From Cytophagaceae bacterium UBA6715 (GTDB taxonomy: Bacteria > Bacteroidota > Bacteroidia > Cytophagales > Spirosomataceae): DNA of 44,784 nucleotides. Shown piece after piece: positions 8,386-16,735 of this stretch. Under the pieces are notes generated by a model that worked only from the letters and a program-made list of their open reading frames with translations, did no database searches and was not told where the DNA came from. The position numbers and the translations under genes are program-made. The stretch is from the NCBI GenBank assembly GCA_002454335.1, contig DKIP01000042.1, forward strand, positions 594-45,377, given 5' to 3'. How positions within the stretch are numbered: position 1 is the stretch's first letter; each line of letters begins with the position of its first letter.

Positions 8386-9459
8386 CTAATTTATCAAAGC
8401 TTCTCCATCATACCAAACTTGCTTCACCTGCAAATCATCCGATAAATGGACAAAACAAGCGCGCTTACCGACCTCCATTGCCCCTAAATCATGCAAATTC
8501 GCTACTTCCGCAGGATATACCGTCGCCATGCGAATGGCCTCCTCGGTGGAAATCCCTGCTTTATGAACACAATTTCGAATAGCTTCGTCCATGGTCAGCG
8601 CGGATCCGGAAAGGACACCGGCTTCATTCGTGAAACGTGCGCCATTTTTGGAAAAAACATAGGGGCCCGACTCGTCATGGGTGACAGCGTCTGTAATTAG
8701 AAAGAGCTTTTCGCCTTTGAGTTGTTTGGCCAAACGTAAGGACCCAAAGTCACAATGCAATCCATCAGCAATGATACTTGTCCAGGCATCGGAGCGAAAA
8801 CTTGCTCCTACCAAACCTAAAGCCCGACTTTGCCATTGTGACATCGCATTAAATAAATGCGTGATACGTGAAATACCGGCTTCTTGAACTTGCTCAAACG
8901 TCGCATCTGAATGACCCATGGAACACATAATATGGCTGTTTTTCAACAAATCAAGCACCTCCGATTCAAACATTTCTGGGGCAATCGTCATGTAGGTCGG
9001 AAGGCCATTCGTGCGTTCAATGATTTCTTTCACTAAATCAAGGGTAGGCGCTTGAACAAATGCCGCTTGGTGAGCGCCGCGTTTTACCGGATTAAAGAAA
9101 GGCCCTTCGAGATGTAGGCCAACTAATCCTTTCCCTTTATAATGTTGACAGGCATCAATGGCTGCCCACATGCTGCTTTTAGGAGAACAATTTAGTGTAA
9201 TCTGAAAAGCAATTGTACCGGTTTTCGCATGCTCATCGAAGGTGGCTTGAATCGCCTCTTCCGTCTGATGATTCGAAAAAAGAATTCCACCACCGCCATA
9301 GACTTGTAAATCGATGAAGCCTGGAACTAAGAAGCCGTCGGCGACCCCGTTTTCAGCGCCTTGGAATGATTTGATCCGCCCATCTTCGATGAAAATGGCT
9401 TGATTTTCCAACCAAGCATGACCGGTGAATACCTTTTTGAATATCAGTTTACTTGTCAT
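8386..9459 (-). CDS. nagA: N-acetylglucosamine-6-phosphate deacetylase
   Basis: 357-residue amidohydrolase-superfamily enzyme that removes acetate from GlcNAc-6-P in amino-sugar and cell-wall recycling. Landmarks: LVPGFIDLQVYGGGG (the HxH is replaced, as in single-metal NagA proteins such as E. coli's), GLHLEGPFFNP with the metal-binding Glu, MGHSDAT, THLFNAMS, the catalytic aspartate in FLITDAVTHD (Asp256) and SGSALTMDEA. Length is normal, slightly short. The first gene of a pair with the aminotransferase; a perfect inverted repeat lies just upstream of it. Confidence 0.94.
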   Translation of the reverse strand: MTSKLIFKKVFTGHAWLENQAIFIEDGRIKSFQGAENGVADGFLVPGFIDLQVYGGGGILFSNHQTEEAIQATFDEHAKTGTIAFQITLNCSPKSSMWAAIDACQHYKGKGLVGLHLEGPFFNPVKRGAHQAAFVQAPTLDLVKEIIERTNGLPTYMTIAPEMFESEVLDLLKNSHIMCSMGHSDATFEQVQEAGISRITHLFNAMSQWQSRALGLVGASFRSDAWTSIIADGLHCDFGSLRLAKQLKGEKLFLITDAVTHDESGPYVFSKNGARFTNEAGVLSGSALTMDEAIRNCVHKAGISTEEAIRMATVYPAEVANLHDLGAMEVGKRACFVHLSDDLQVKQVWYDGEALIN

Positions 9460-9478
9460 TTTTGTCGTTTTTCTCCTG

Positions 9479-9513
9479 TACCTTTGGCAAACCTTGGAGG
9501 ATTGCCAAAGGTA
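9479..9513 (-). repeat. Perfect 12-bp inverted repeat between ggt and nagA
   Basis: TACCTTTGGCAA at 9479-9490 is exactly complementary to TTGCCAAAGGTA at 9502-9513, with an 11-base spacer. Each arm also reads as a -7-like TACCTTTG on its own strand. There is no T run after it on the minus strand, so it is a poor intrinsic terminator; a regulator binding site for nagA or an mRNA hairpin are alternatives. Confidence 0.75.
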
Positions 9514-9522
9514 AGGGGGAGA

Positions 9523-11211
9523 TTAGTAACCAGCAGCTTGTCCATCTTTACGTGATTCCGTCGCACCAAAATACACCTTGCGAACAGGATCCCATTTGAT
9601 ACACTGATAGCCTCCATAAATACCATTCAAATAGCCCACTTGGTGGCCTTTTTGCAGCAATTCACGAATCACTTCGTAAGGATAGCCATATTCTAAGGTA
9701 ATCATACCACCCGTTGGCTCCATCTTCTCCCCGGTAGGTTCTGAAGACCCCTCGTGATTAATGCGTGGAAAATCTCCAGCCTCTTGCACATTCATCCCAA
9801 AATCCACCACATTCATCACAATTTGCACATGTCCCATCGGTTGGAATGCTCCACCCATCACCCCAAAACTCATAATCGGCTGACCGTCTTTCGTCATAAA
9901 TGCCGGAATAATCGTATGGAATGGACGTTTCCCTGGCGCATACGTATTGTTCTCCCCTTCCGTCAAACTATATAATTCCCCGCGATCCTGGAACATGAAT
10001 CCCAAACCGTCCGGCATCATCCCCGAACCAAAACCTCGGTAATTACTTTGAATCAATGAAACCATATTTCCATCCTTATCTGCCACGGTCAAATAAATGG
10101 TATCACCATCTTTCAAGGCTGGGTTACCCGCATCAAAATGTTTGGCTGCACGATTGGGATTAATCAATTTTCGGCGCTCCGCCGCATATTCCTCTGAGAT
10201 AAGACTCTTGACAGGAATTTTGGCAAATTCTGGATCCGCATAATATTTCGCACGATCTTCGAAAACCAGTTTTTTGGCCTCGGTAAATAAGTGGACATGC
10301 TCCGCGGAGCCAACCTTGATTTTAGAAAAATCATAGCCTTCTAAGATGTTCAACATCTGTAATGCGGCAATGCCTTGACCGTTGGGGGGCAATTCCCACA
10401 CGTCATAACCCCGGTAATTTACCGACACTGGGTCGATCCACGTAGACGTATGCGTTGCTAAATCTTCATAGCTCAAAAAGCCCCCATTTTTCTTCATGAA
10501 TGCATCCATCGTACGGGCCATGTCGCCTTTGTAAAAAGCATCGCGGCCTTCCCGACCAATCTTCTCGAGTGTATTCGCTAGATTCGGATTCTTAAAAATA
10601 TCCCCTTCAACAGGTACTTTACCGGTAGGATAATAGTGCTGGGCTACGTTCGGGAATTTACCATAATTCGCTTCGACGCGGGCTAAGGCTGAGGCAAATT
10701 CACCATGAACCGGGAAGCCGTTGCGCGCATAGGAAACGGCCGCATTTAACACCTTGTTCATAGGCATTGACCCGAATTTTTTATGTAATTCAAACCAAGC
10801 ATCTACGGTACCTGGCACAGAAACAGGCAACGGTCCTAAAGAGGGAACATGCGTTAATCCACGCTTTTTGAATTCAGCTAAAGTCAGGGATTTCGGTGAA
10901 CGGCCTGAACCATTTAAGCCATATAATTTCTTGGATTTAGCATCCCAAACGATAGCAAACAAATCACCCCCAATTCCATTCACGTGCGGTTCAACGACCC
11001 CTTCCATCGCATTCGCCGCAATGGCCGCATCAATGGCGTTACCCCCCGCTTTCAATACGTCTAAAGCTGCTTGTGTGGATAAAGGATGTGACGTGGCTGC
11101 CATCCCGTTTTGGGCCATCACCTGTGAACGTGTTGCCCATAATTTTCCATAGGTTCGATCTTGTGCCTGTCCTAAAAAAGGCAATGCGAGTAGGAGAAGA
11201 AGTTTTTTCAT
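9523..11211 (-). CDS. ggt: Gamma-glutamyltransferase family protein, exported
   Basis: 562 residues with a cleavable signal peptide (MKKLLLLLALPFLGQAQ). Gamma-glutamyltranspeptidases are Ntn-hydrolases that self-cleave before a threonine. Here DGDTIYLTVADKDGNMVS places the nucleophile at Thr371, giving a large subunit of about 350 residues and a small one of about 190. Also seen: NAIDAAIAANAMEGVVEPH, GIGGDLFAIV, ELPPNGQGIAALQMLN, and GSGMMPDGLGFMFQDRG in the small subunit. The IYLTV variant rather than THYSV is common in this broader GGT-like branch, so the acceptor could differ from glutathione. Periplasmic or outer-membrane location. Single gene with its own promoter region. Confidence 0.9.
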   Translation of the reverse strand: MKKLLLLLALPFLGQAQDRTYGKLWATRSQVMAQNGMAATSHPLSTQAALDVLKAGGNAIDAAIAANAMEGVVEPHVNGIGGDLFAIVWDAKSKKLYGLNGSGRSPKSLTLAEFKKRGLTHVPSLGPLPVSVPGTVDAWFELHKKFGSMPMNKVLNAAVSYARNGFPVHGEFASALARVEANYGKFPNVAQHYYPTGKVPVEGDIFKNPNLANTLEKIGREGRDAFYKGDMARTMDAFMKKNGGFLSYEDLATHTSTWIDPVSVNYRGYDVWELPPNGQGIAALQMLNILEGYDFSKIKVGSAEHVHLFTEAKKLVFEDRAKYYADPEFAKIPVKSLISEEYAAERRKLINPNRAAKHFDAGNPALKDGDTIYLTVADKDGNMVSLIQSNYRGFGSGMMPDGLGFMFQDRGELYSLTEGENNTYAPGKRPFHTIIPAFMTKDGQPIMSFGVMGGAFQPMGHVQIVMNVVDFGMNVQEAGDFPRINHEGSSEPTGEKMEPTGGMITLEYGYPYEVIRELLQKGHQVGYLNGIYGGYQCIKWDPVRKVYFGATESRKDGQAAGY

Positions 11212-11229
11212 GTTGTTGATTTTGAGGAG

Positions 11230-11260
11230 GTAAATTAAGTTTTCGTTCGTTGAAATACAA
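11230..11260 (-). promoter_or_regulatory. Probable promoter of ggt
   Basis: On the minus strand TTG (11258-11260), 20 bases, then TAATTTAC (11230-11237), one or two mismatches from TAnnTTTG. It lies about 20 bases upstream of the ggt ATG. Confidence 0.45.
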
Positions 11261-11410
11261 TCTTTTTTTAATTAGTCGAAAATAGAATAACACCATAAAG
11301 GGGATATTGTTATTTTTCCAAAAAATCAATTAAAAAAGACACCCTTGTTTTTACAGACCCATAGGATATGTGACGATTTAAATCATTACCTATAAAATAG
11401 CGAGTGAAAC

Positions 11411-11626
11411 ATGAATCTTATTTCACCCGAATCCGGTCAATTATTTAGAATAATTGTTGGGGCAATAATTACCACATATATCGTCATAATCTTATGGACT
11501 ATCAGAAAAATATTGTTCGCTAGTACCCTTTCCTATATTCAAAAAACCTGTTGGTCTCTGTTAATCTTATTTCTTCCTTTTTGGGGGATCATTATCTATT
11601 ATTTAAATAATTATAAGAAAGCTTAA
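11411..11626 (+). CDS. Small two-TM membrane protein, PLD-nuclease N-terminal-like (PLDc_N)
   Basis: 71 residues with two strongly hydrophobic helices (about 11-30 and 46-66). Between and within them is TIRKILFASTLSYIQKTCW followed by LLILFLPFWGIIIYYLNNY. This matches the PLDc_N / phospholipase D-nuclease N-terminal pattern, in which a W lies before a hydrophobic run ending in P-x-x-G-x-x-x-Y. Such stand-alone proteins are membrane-embedded and of unknown function. The ATG follows an A-rich leader. It is the first gene of an AT-rich patch; no catalytic HKD motif is present. Confidence 0.65.
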   Translation: MNLISPESGQLFRIIVGAIITTYIVIILWTIRKILFASTLSYIQKTCWSLLILFLPFWGIIIYYLNNYKKA

Positions 11627-11701
11627 TTGTTCAGAATTTCATAAACCAAAGCCCAAAAACTTGGAAGACATACAGCCGCAAACCTTTAAACCACTAATAA
11701 A

Positions 11702-11785
11702 ATGAAAACACGCCTGCTATGGTCAAGTAATATCTTGTGCCTACTCTTGTATTTTTCCTGCACTAACATGGAAAAAGAAGTTTAA
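11702..11785 (+). pseudogene. Lipoprotein signal peptide cut off by an in-frame stop (5' part of the gene continuing at 11795)
   Basis: An ATG at 11702 encodes 27 residues: MKTRLLWSSNILCLLLYFSC, a typical lipoprotein signal with Cys20 as the lipid site, then TNMEKEV and TAA. After the TAA (11783-11785) the same frame stays open through the metallopeptidase that begins at 11795, with only three codons between stop and next ATG. The simplest reading is one lipoprotein gene (11702-12619) interrupted by a nonsense codon; sequencing error or stop readthrough are alternatives. Confidence 0.6.
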
Positions 11786-11794
11786 ATAGAAAAT

Positions 11795-12619
11795 ATGTAC
11801 ACATCGATGGTTATTTCTGAAAAATGGAATTTGAAGAAGAGTGGTAAGCAGGCTAATCATTTCAAAAATTTGGAAATGGAAATGCTTGATGAGGTATTTT
11901 GCTATGCTCCTAGTTTGGGGAGAGGTGCCTTTTTCTTCATCCCAACCTCCCGAATGCAAAATTTTGAATTCATAAATATACAGCCATCGGATGTCGTGAT
12001 AGGAGGAGGTGGTGGAACACCTTCAGATTTAAATTTCGCACAAATGGAAGGCTCTGTTCCCATGGTTTCTATCAAGGATGTAAATAATCCCTGTTTGAAA
12101 AGTACACTGGACATGGTATTACACAATACAGATATATTGAATCAGATGTCACAAATGCTTCGTAATTTTGGGCAGAACACAAACATTAAAATTGTTTTTG
12201 AGGAAAAAAGCTTCCCCCCAGATAATCATCAATTAGGAGAGTTTAGGGCTGGGCAAAAAGAGAATTTCTTTCGAATTGCCTTAGACATAAATAAATTGCC
12301 ATCCTATTCAAAAGAAGTTATAGTCTCTGTTATTTATCATGAAATGTTACATGCACAAATGGAATATTTATTTCACCAAAAAGCAATGCCGGATCATGAG
12401 CGAATGGCAAGCGAATATTTATTCATCGCCGTAAATTCTATGCGCAATCAATTTCAAGGAATGGATGAATTTACGGCTAAATCATTAATTTTTGCTGGCT
12501 TGAAAAATACATTGATTTATCAAACTGACAGTGAAAATATGAATAAACAAGTTAGAGAAAATATGTATGAAATTGAATCAAATTATAAAAATCGAAAAAA
12601 TGGAACTTACTGCAATTAA
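11795..12619 (+). CDS. Putative SprT-like zinc metallopeptidase domain (body of an interrupted lipoprotein)
   Basis: 274 residues as an independent frame. The C-terminal half has a zincin site: VIYHEMLHAQM (His182, Glu183, His186) and, about 20 residues later, DHERMASEY, whose His or Glu could be the third metal ligand. This arrangement resembles SprT-like lipoproteins common in Bacteroidota. An NPCLKSTLDMVL helix precedes it, and a glycine run (GGGGG) lies near residue 71. On its own the protein has no signal peptide; the missing one is encoded just upstream in the same frame, separated by a TAA. If translated from 11795 it would stay in the cytoplasm. It overlaps the next gene by about 20 bases. 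Codons are noticeably A/T-rich compared with flanking genes. Confidence 0.6.
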   Translation: MYTSMVISEKWNLKKSGKQANHFKNLEMEMLDEVFCYAPSLGRGAFFFIPTSRMQNFEFINIQPSDVVIGGGGGTPSDLNFAQMEGSVPMVSIKDVNNPCLKSTLDMVLHNTDILNQMSQMLRNFGQNTNIKIVFEEKSFPPDNHQLGEFRAGQKENFFRIALDINKLPSYSKEVIVSVIYHEMLHAQMEYLFHQKAMPDHERMASEYLFIAVNSMRNQFQGMDEFTAKSLIFAGLKNTLIYQTDSENMNKQVRENMYEIESNYKNRKNGTYCN

Positions 12620-13241
12620 TTGGAAATCCATGTTTTGGATACTCTTCCTTTTCTTTATTAATCCAACGTATGGTCAAATTGATATACATACGAGTAAATT
12701 GGAACCTTGGTCGTTCAGCGCAATAAATCCTAAGGAACCATTTTACTACTATGGAAATAAAAAAAGAGTCTGGGAAACTCATTGTTATGAAACCTTGGAA
12801 AATGATATTGTCAACGAGGTTCCAGTGCCCGCGGATATCTTATGTAGGAACAATATAGGATTTTTTGCATTTCTTATTAATAAAAATGGACGGCTTGAAC
12901 GTCTAGAATATCAGGGAGATTTGGATCCTATCATCGTTGAAAAAATAAAATCAAATATTCGAAAAACGGATAGGCAGTTTGTGAAGCCCATTAAATCATC
13001 AAATACCCAGAAGCATTGGTTTTTGCTCCCATTTCTTTCAAACGCTTACCATTTGAATTACCGTAAGTGTCCTAATGTAGATCAATTAGAAACAGAATTC
13101 GACTTCGTTTACAAACATTTTAGGTCCTATTTAAAACTACAATATATTTTGCCTGAATCGACGTCGATAACCCATTTACATCCGATGGATCATTTTGGTG
13201 AAATGATCAAAAAGGGAATGATTCAAGGAGAAATTTATTAA
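12600..13241 (+). CDS. Secreted protein of unknown function
   Basis: About 213 residues. A hydrophobic segment (MFWILFLFFINPTYGQ) reads as a signal peptide with cleavage before or at Gln; start 12600 (MELTAINW) overlaps the previous gene, and ATG 12630 would give a tighter signal, so the start is uncertain. The middle region FFAFLINKNGRLERLEYQG followed by KIKSNIRKTD recalls the strand-strand-helix of TonB-C-like domains in Bacteroidota, but I would not assign it. Mature cysteines occur at CYETLE, ILCRNN and RKCPN. Last gene of the AT-rich plus-strand patch, ending at a bidirectional terminator. Not recognised. Confidence 0.65.
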   Translation: MELTAINWKSMFWILFLFFINPTYGQIDIHTSKLEPWSFSAINPKEPFYYYGNKKRVWETHCYETLENDIVNEVPVPADILCRNNIGFFAFLINKNGRLERLEYQGDLDPIIVEKIKSNIRKTDRQFVKPIKSSNTQKHWFLLPFLSNAYHLNYRKCPNVDQLETEFDFVYKHFRSYLKLQYILPESTSITHLHPMDHFGEMIKKGMIQGEIY

Positions 13242-13247
13242 AAACAA

Positions 13248-13276
13248 AAAACCCCCGAACATTGTTCGAGGGTTTT
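13248..13276. terminator. Bidirectional terminator
   Basis: AAAACCCCCGAAC (13248-13260) pairs with GTTCGAGGGTTTT (13264-13276) with one C/A mismatch and a three-base loop; A and T runs on both sides let it serve the plus-strand gene ending at 13241 and the minus-strand RND operon ending at 13300. Confidence 0.85.
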
Positions 13277-13299
13277 CAACATTTGAACCACCAAATGAC

Positions 13300-16200
13300 T
13301 TAAGCACGATTTGGAAAGAACTTCTGCTTAATGCGCTCGGAGATGTAATACATACACGGCACAATCACCAAGGTCAAGACCGTCGAGAACGTCAATCCGA
13401 AAATGATCGTCCAAGCCAAAATTCCCCAGAAATCCGCAGATTCCGATCCAAAGAAAATATGTGGATTCAGCTCCGTAAACATCGACACGAAGTCAATGCT
13501 CAAGCCTACTGCCAACGGAATCAAACCTAATACCGCAGCCGAAGCGGTCAACAATACCGGCGTCAAACGAATTCCACCACCTTCAATGATTGCTTCTTTC
13601 AAGTCATAACCACGTTTGAAACGCAGCTCCTCAATGAACTCGATCAACAAAATACCGTTTTTCACCACGATACCTGCCAAGGCAATAATCCCCACGCCCG
13701 ACATAATCACCGAGAAGGTCATTCCAAAAGCCATAAAGCCCAAGAACACACCAATCAAGGATAACAAAATCGTCGCGAAAATAATGAATGGTTTTACCGC
13801 CGAGTTAAACTGCGTCGCTAAAATCAAATAAATCAACACTAACGCCGCCAAAAAGGCTACACCCAAGAATTCGCCTGATTCTTTCTGCTGCTCCTGCTCG
13901 CCACCCATACGGATCTTATATCCCTGCGGCATATCAATCGTCTCAAACAATTGCTCCAATTCACCCACAATCTCATTCGCATTGTAGCCCTGAACCACAT
14001 CGGATCCTAAGGTAACTACACGCTCCTGATTCTTACGGTTAATCTGACTAAATGATGTCGCATACCGAATATCCGCAATCGCATTCAATGGTACTTGACG
14101 CAAGGCGCCACCCATATTCATGTCACGGTACGTAATATTCATCGACAATAATTTCTCGATTTGATTACGAGAATCCCCTTTCAATCGCAATTGAATTGGA
14201 TATTCATCCTTGATATCGCGGAACTTCGATATCTCTGCACCGAATAATCCCGTACGAACAGCCATCGCAACTTGTGCAGATGAAATTCCTTCTCTACTCG
14301 CTTTTTCGCGATCAACATCAATAATGATTTCAGGCTTATTTGTGACCAAATCTGATTTCAATTCTTGAATTCCTTCAATACCCGATTTCTGAATAATCTT
14401 ACGAACCTTTTGCTCTAATTCCTGAAGAACAACAAAATCATCCCCCGCAATCTCAATGGAAATCGGCTTGCCCGTTGGAGGGCCTTTTGCCTCACGCTCA
14501 ATCGCCATTTCCACACTTGGAATCGGCTTCTCGAAGAATTCTTTCTGCAACTTCTCTAATAGTACGCCTGAAGAAACATCTCCACGCTCTTGCTTGGGTG
14601 CAAAAGCAATCGTCACCTTACTCTTATGTGGAGTTGCACCGCGATCAGGATTCATCGGATCTCCTGCATTTTTACCGACATTTGAGATGACCGAATTCAC
14701 GGCCTTACCCGCATTTTCCTTTTTAATAAAAGCAAACACGCGCTGCTCAACAATCTTAGTTACCGAATCCGTCACCTTGGAATCCGTCCCAATCGGCATT
14801 TTCGAATAGATATAAATATAATCCGGATCCGAAGCTGGGAAGAAAATAACCTTCGGCTTCACAATGCCCATCAATACGATGGTCGCAACCAATAATCCAA
14901 AAGCTCCGATCGTAGCATATACCGACCGACGACCCTCTAATACCCACGAAATAACCCGACGGTACGCATTCTTAAATGCCGGTAAGGTCTCTTCTTGGAA
15001 AGGAACAACCCATTTTGGCGTCACAATAAAATGATTAAACACGTACAATACCAAGGCCAAAAGTCCAAAGTTCCCGAATCCAAAATGTCCTAAGCCAAAA
15101 CCGATTACATATCCGAAGATGGTTAAACTCAAAAGAATAAACACCGTCCGACGGATATCCGCGAACTTCGGCTCTTTCACATCATTCACCTCTTCATCAT
15201 GACGCTTCATGAACGAAACCGCAAAGACCGGATTCATCACATAAGCCACAAACAAGGACGCAAACAAGGTAATGATCAAGGTAATCGGCAAGAATTTCAT
15301 GAACTCACCCACGATACCCGGCCAGAATAACAAAGGCAAGAAGGGTGAAATCGTTGTCAATGTTCCCGTTAATACCGGAACAAAAACTTCAGATGCCGCT
15401 AATTTAACCGCTTCCGTGATCGTTAATTTCTTAAAATTATTGAACAAACGATGGGCATTTTCAATCACCACAATCGCATCATCTACCACAATTCCTAAGC
15501 CCAACAAGAAAGCAAACAGTACGATTGTATTCAAGGTAAAGTCTAAACCGGGCATGAATAAGAATGTCAATAAGGCCGACAAAGGCACAGAAAGACCCAC
15601 AAAGGCCGCATCGCGCACACCCATGAAGAACATCAAAACCACAACCACAAAGATAAATCCAAGAATTACCGTGTTAATCAGATCCGCCAGGTCACCACGT
15701 GTACGCTCGGACTGGTCAGCTGTTATTGTAACAACCAAACCGGCAGGGAAACGGCTCTCGCGGTATTCCTCAATCGTTTTTTCAATGCGATCCGCTGCAT
15801 TAATTAAATTCGCACCACTCCGCTTGATTACGTTCAAGGTAATAACCGACTTATTATCCAAACGCGCAAAATCTTGCTTCTCCTCAAATCCATCACGGAC
15901 ATCTGCCACATCTTTCAAACGCACACGAGCCCCCGTCGAAGAACCTACCATCAAATTGGCCAATTGATCTACCGACTTAAACTCACCTACTACACGTAAG
16001 GAACGACGAACGCCATTCACGTCTAAATCACCTCCTGAAATGTTCACGTTCTCACCTTGAACAGCTTGCTGGATGTCGTAGAAAGTCAAACCATAACTCT
16101 GCATCTTGTACAGATCCAAGTTTACCTGAATTTCACGTTTCAAAGCTCCTACAATATCCACACGTGTGATTTCGGGCATACCCTCAATCTCGTCTTGTAA

Positions 16201-16728
16201 ATCTTCGGCGTATTTCTTCAACTTGTCCAACGGATAATCTCCGGCGATGTTGATGTTCATGATCGGAAACTCCGAGAAGTTCACTTCCGCCACAGCAGGA
16301 TCACGCGTTAAATCTTTTGGTAAATCATTGCTTGCTTTATCCACGGCATCTTGCACACGTTGTTTGGCAACGGGAACAGCAACGTCCGTATTGAATTCAA
16401 CAATGATTACTGAGATATCTTGTAATGCATTCGATTTGACACTTTTTATGCCTGAAATCGACTTCAATTGCTTTTCGATCGGTTTGTTGATCGTATTCTC
16501 AATATCCGCCGGAGTCGTTCCTGCATAAACCGTTTGAATAACCATTTGCGGAACAACGATATCCGGAAACTGCTCTTTCGGAAGGCGAGAGTAAATACCC
16601 AAACCTGCTACGAAAATGATAAACGTAAAAATGTAAACAGTGGTACGGTTTTGGCCTAACCAGCCGACCATGTTATAAATCAAGCCTTTCCCCTCGGGCA
16701 GTTGCTCGTTCTTTAAATTCTTTTCCAT
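13300..16728 (-). CDS. RND family efflux pump, inner-membrane subunit (AcrB/HAE-like)
   Basis: 1142 residues, the proton-driven inner-membrane pump of a tripartite exporter. TM1 (VYIFTFIIFVAGLGIY) is followed by the first porter domain beginning RLPKEQFPDI and containing YAGTTPADIENTI. The TM4 proton-relay aspartates lie in GLGIVVDDAIVVIE (Asp416 and Asp417). The second half repeats the plan, with TM10-12 residues GIIALAGIVVKNGILLIEFI and GGGIRLTPVLLTA. Longer than E. coli AcrB (about 1049): an extra hydrophobic stretch sits near residues 525-575 between the halves. It lies seven bases after the adaptor gene. The substrate cannot be read from sequence; hydrophobic or drug-like compounds are typical. 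Confidence 0.94.
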   Translation of the reverse strand: MEKNLKNEQLPEGKGLIYNMVGWLGQNRTTVYIFTFIIFVAGLGIYSRLPKEQFPDIVVPQMVIQTVYAGTTPADIENTINKPIEKQLKSISGIKSVKSNALQDISVIIVEFNTDVAVPVAKQRVQDAVDKASNDLPKDLTRDPAVAEVNFSEFPIMNINIAGDYPLDKLKKYAEDLQDEIEGMPEITRVDIVGALKREIQVNLDLYKMQSYGLTFYDIQQAVQGENVNISGGDLDVNGVRRSLRVVGEFKSVDQLANLMVGSSTGARVRLKDVADVRDGFEEKQDFARLDNKSVITLNVIKRSGANLINAADRIEKTIEEYRESRFPAGLVVTITADQSERTRGDLADLINTVILGFIFVVVVLMFFMGVRDAAFVGLSVPLSALLTFLFMPGLDFTLNTIVLFAFLLGLGIVVDDAIVVIENAHRLFNNFKKLTITEAVKLAASEVFVPVLTGTLTTISPFLPLLFWPGIVGEFMKFLPITLIITLFASLFVAYVMNPVFAVSFMKRHDEEVNDVKEPKFADIRRTVFILLSLTIFGYVIGFGLGHFGFGNFGLLALVLYVFNHFIVTPKWVVPFQEETLPAFKNAYRRVISWVLEGRRSVYATIGAFGLLVATIVLMGIVKPKVIFFPASDPDYIYIYSKMPIGTDSKVTDSVTKIVEQRVFAFIKKENAGKAVNSVISNVGKNAGDPMNPDRGATPHKSKVTIAFAPKQERGDVSSGVLLEKLQKEFFEKPIPSVEMAIEREAKGPPTGKPISIEIAGDDFVVLQELEQKVRKIIQKSGIEGIQELKSDLVTNKPEIIIDVDREKASREGISSAQVAMAVRTGLFGAEISKFRDIKDEYPIQLRLKGDSRNQIEKLLSMNITYRDMNMGGALRQVPLNAIADIRYATSFSQINRKNQERVVTLGSDVVQGYNANEIVGELEQLFETIDMPQGYKIRMGGEQEQQKESGEFLGVAFLAALVLIYLILATQFNSAVKPFIIFATILLSLIGVFLGFMAFGMTFSVIMSGVGIIALAGIVVKNGILLIEFIEELRFKRGYDLKEAIIEGGGIRLTPVLLTASAAVLGLIPLAVGLSIDFVSMFTELNPHIFFGSESADFWGILAWTIIFGLTFSTVLTLVIVPCMYYISERIKQKFFPNRA

Positions 16729-16735
16729 GCTTGAC

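Noticed and set aside
10754..11152. 132-codon plus-strand open frame opposite ggt
   Set aside because: Antisense to conserved gamma-glutamyltransferase sequence; no family features.
11411..11626. Small membrane protein as a toxin of a type I toxin-antitoxin pair
   Set aside because: Length and the W...P-x-x-G-x-x-x-Y pattern fit PLDc_N better, and no antisense RNA promoter or repeat is visible.
11411..13241. AT-rich patch as an insertion sequence or prophage remnant
   Set aside because: No transposase, integrase, terminal inverted repeats or target duplication could be seen.
15272..15967. 231-codon plus-strand open frame inside the RND pump gene
   Set aside because: It is Lys/Thr/Ser-rich low-complexity sequence antisense to a well-conserved pump gene, with no promoter or family resemblance; a shadow frame.
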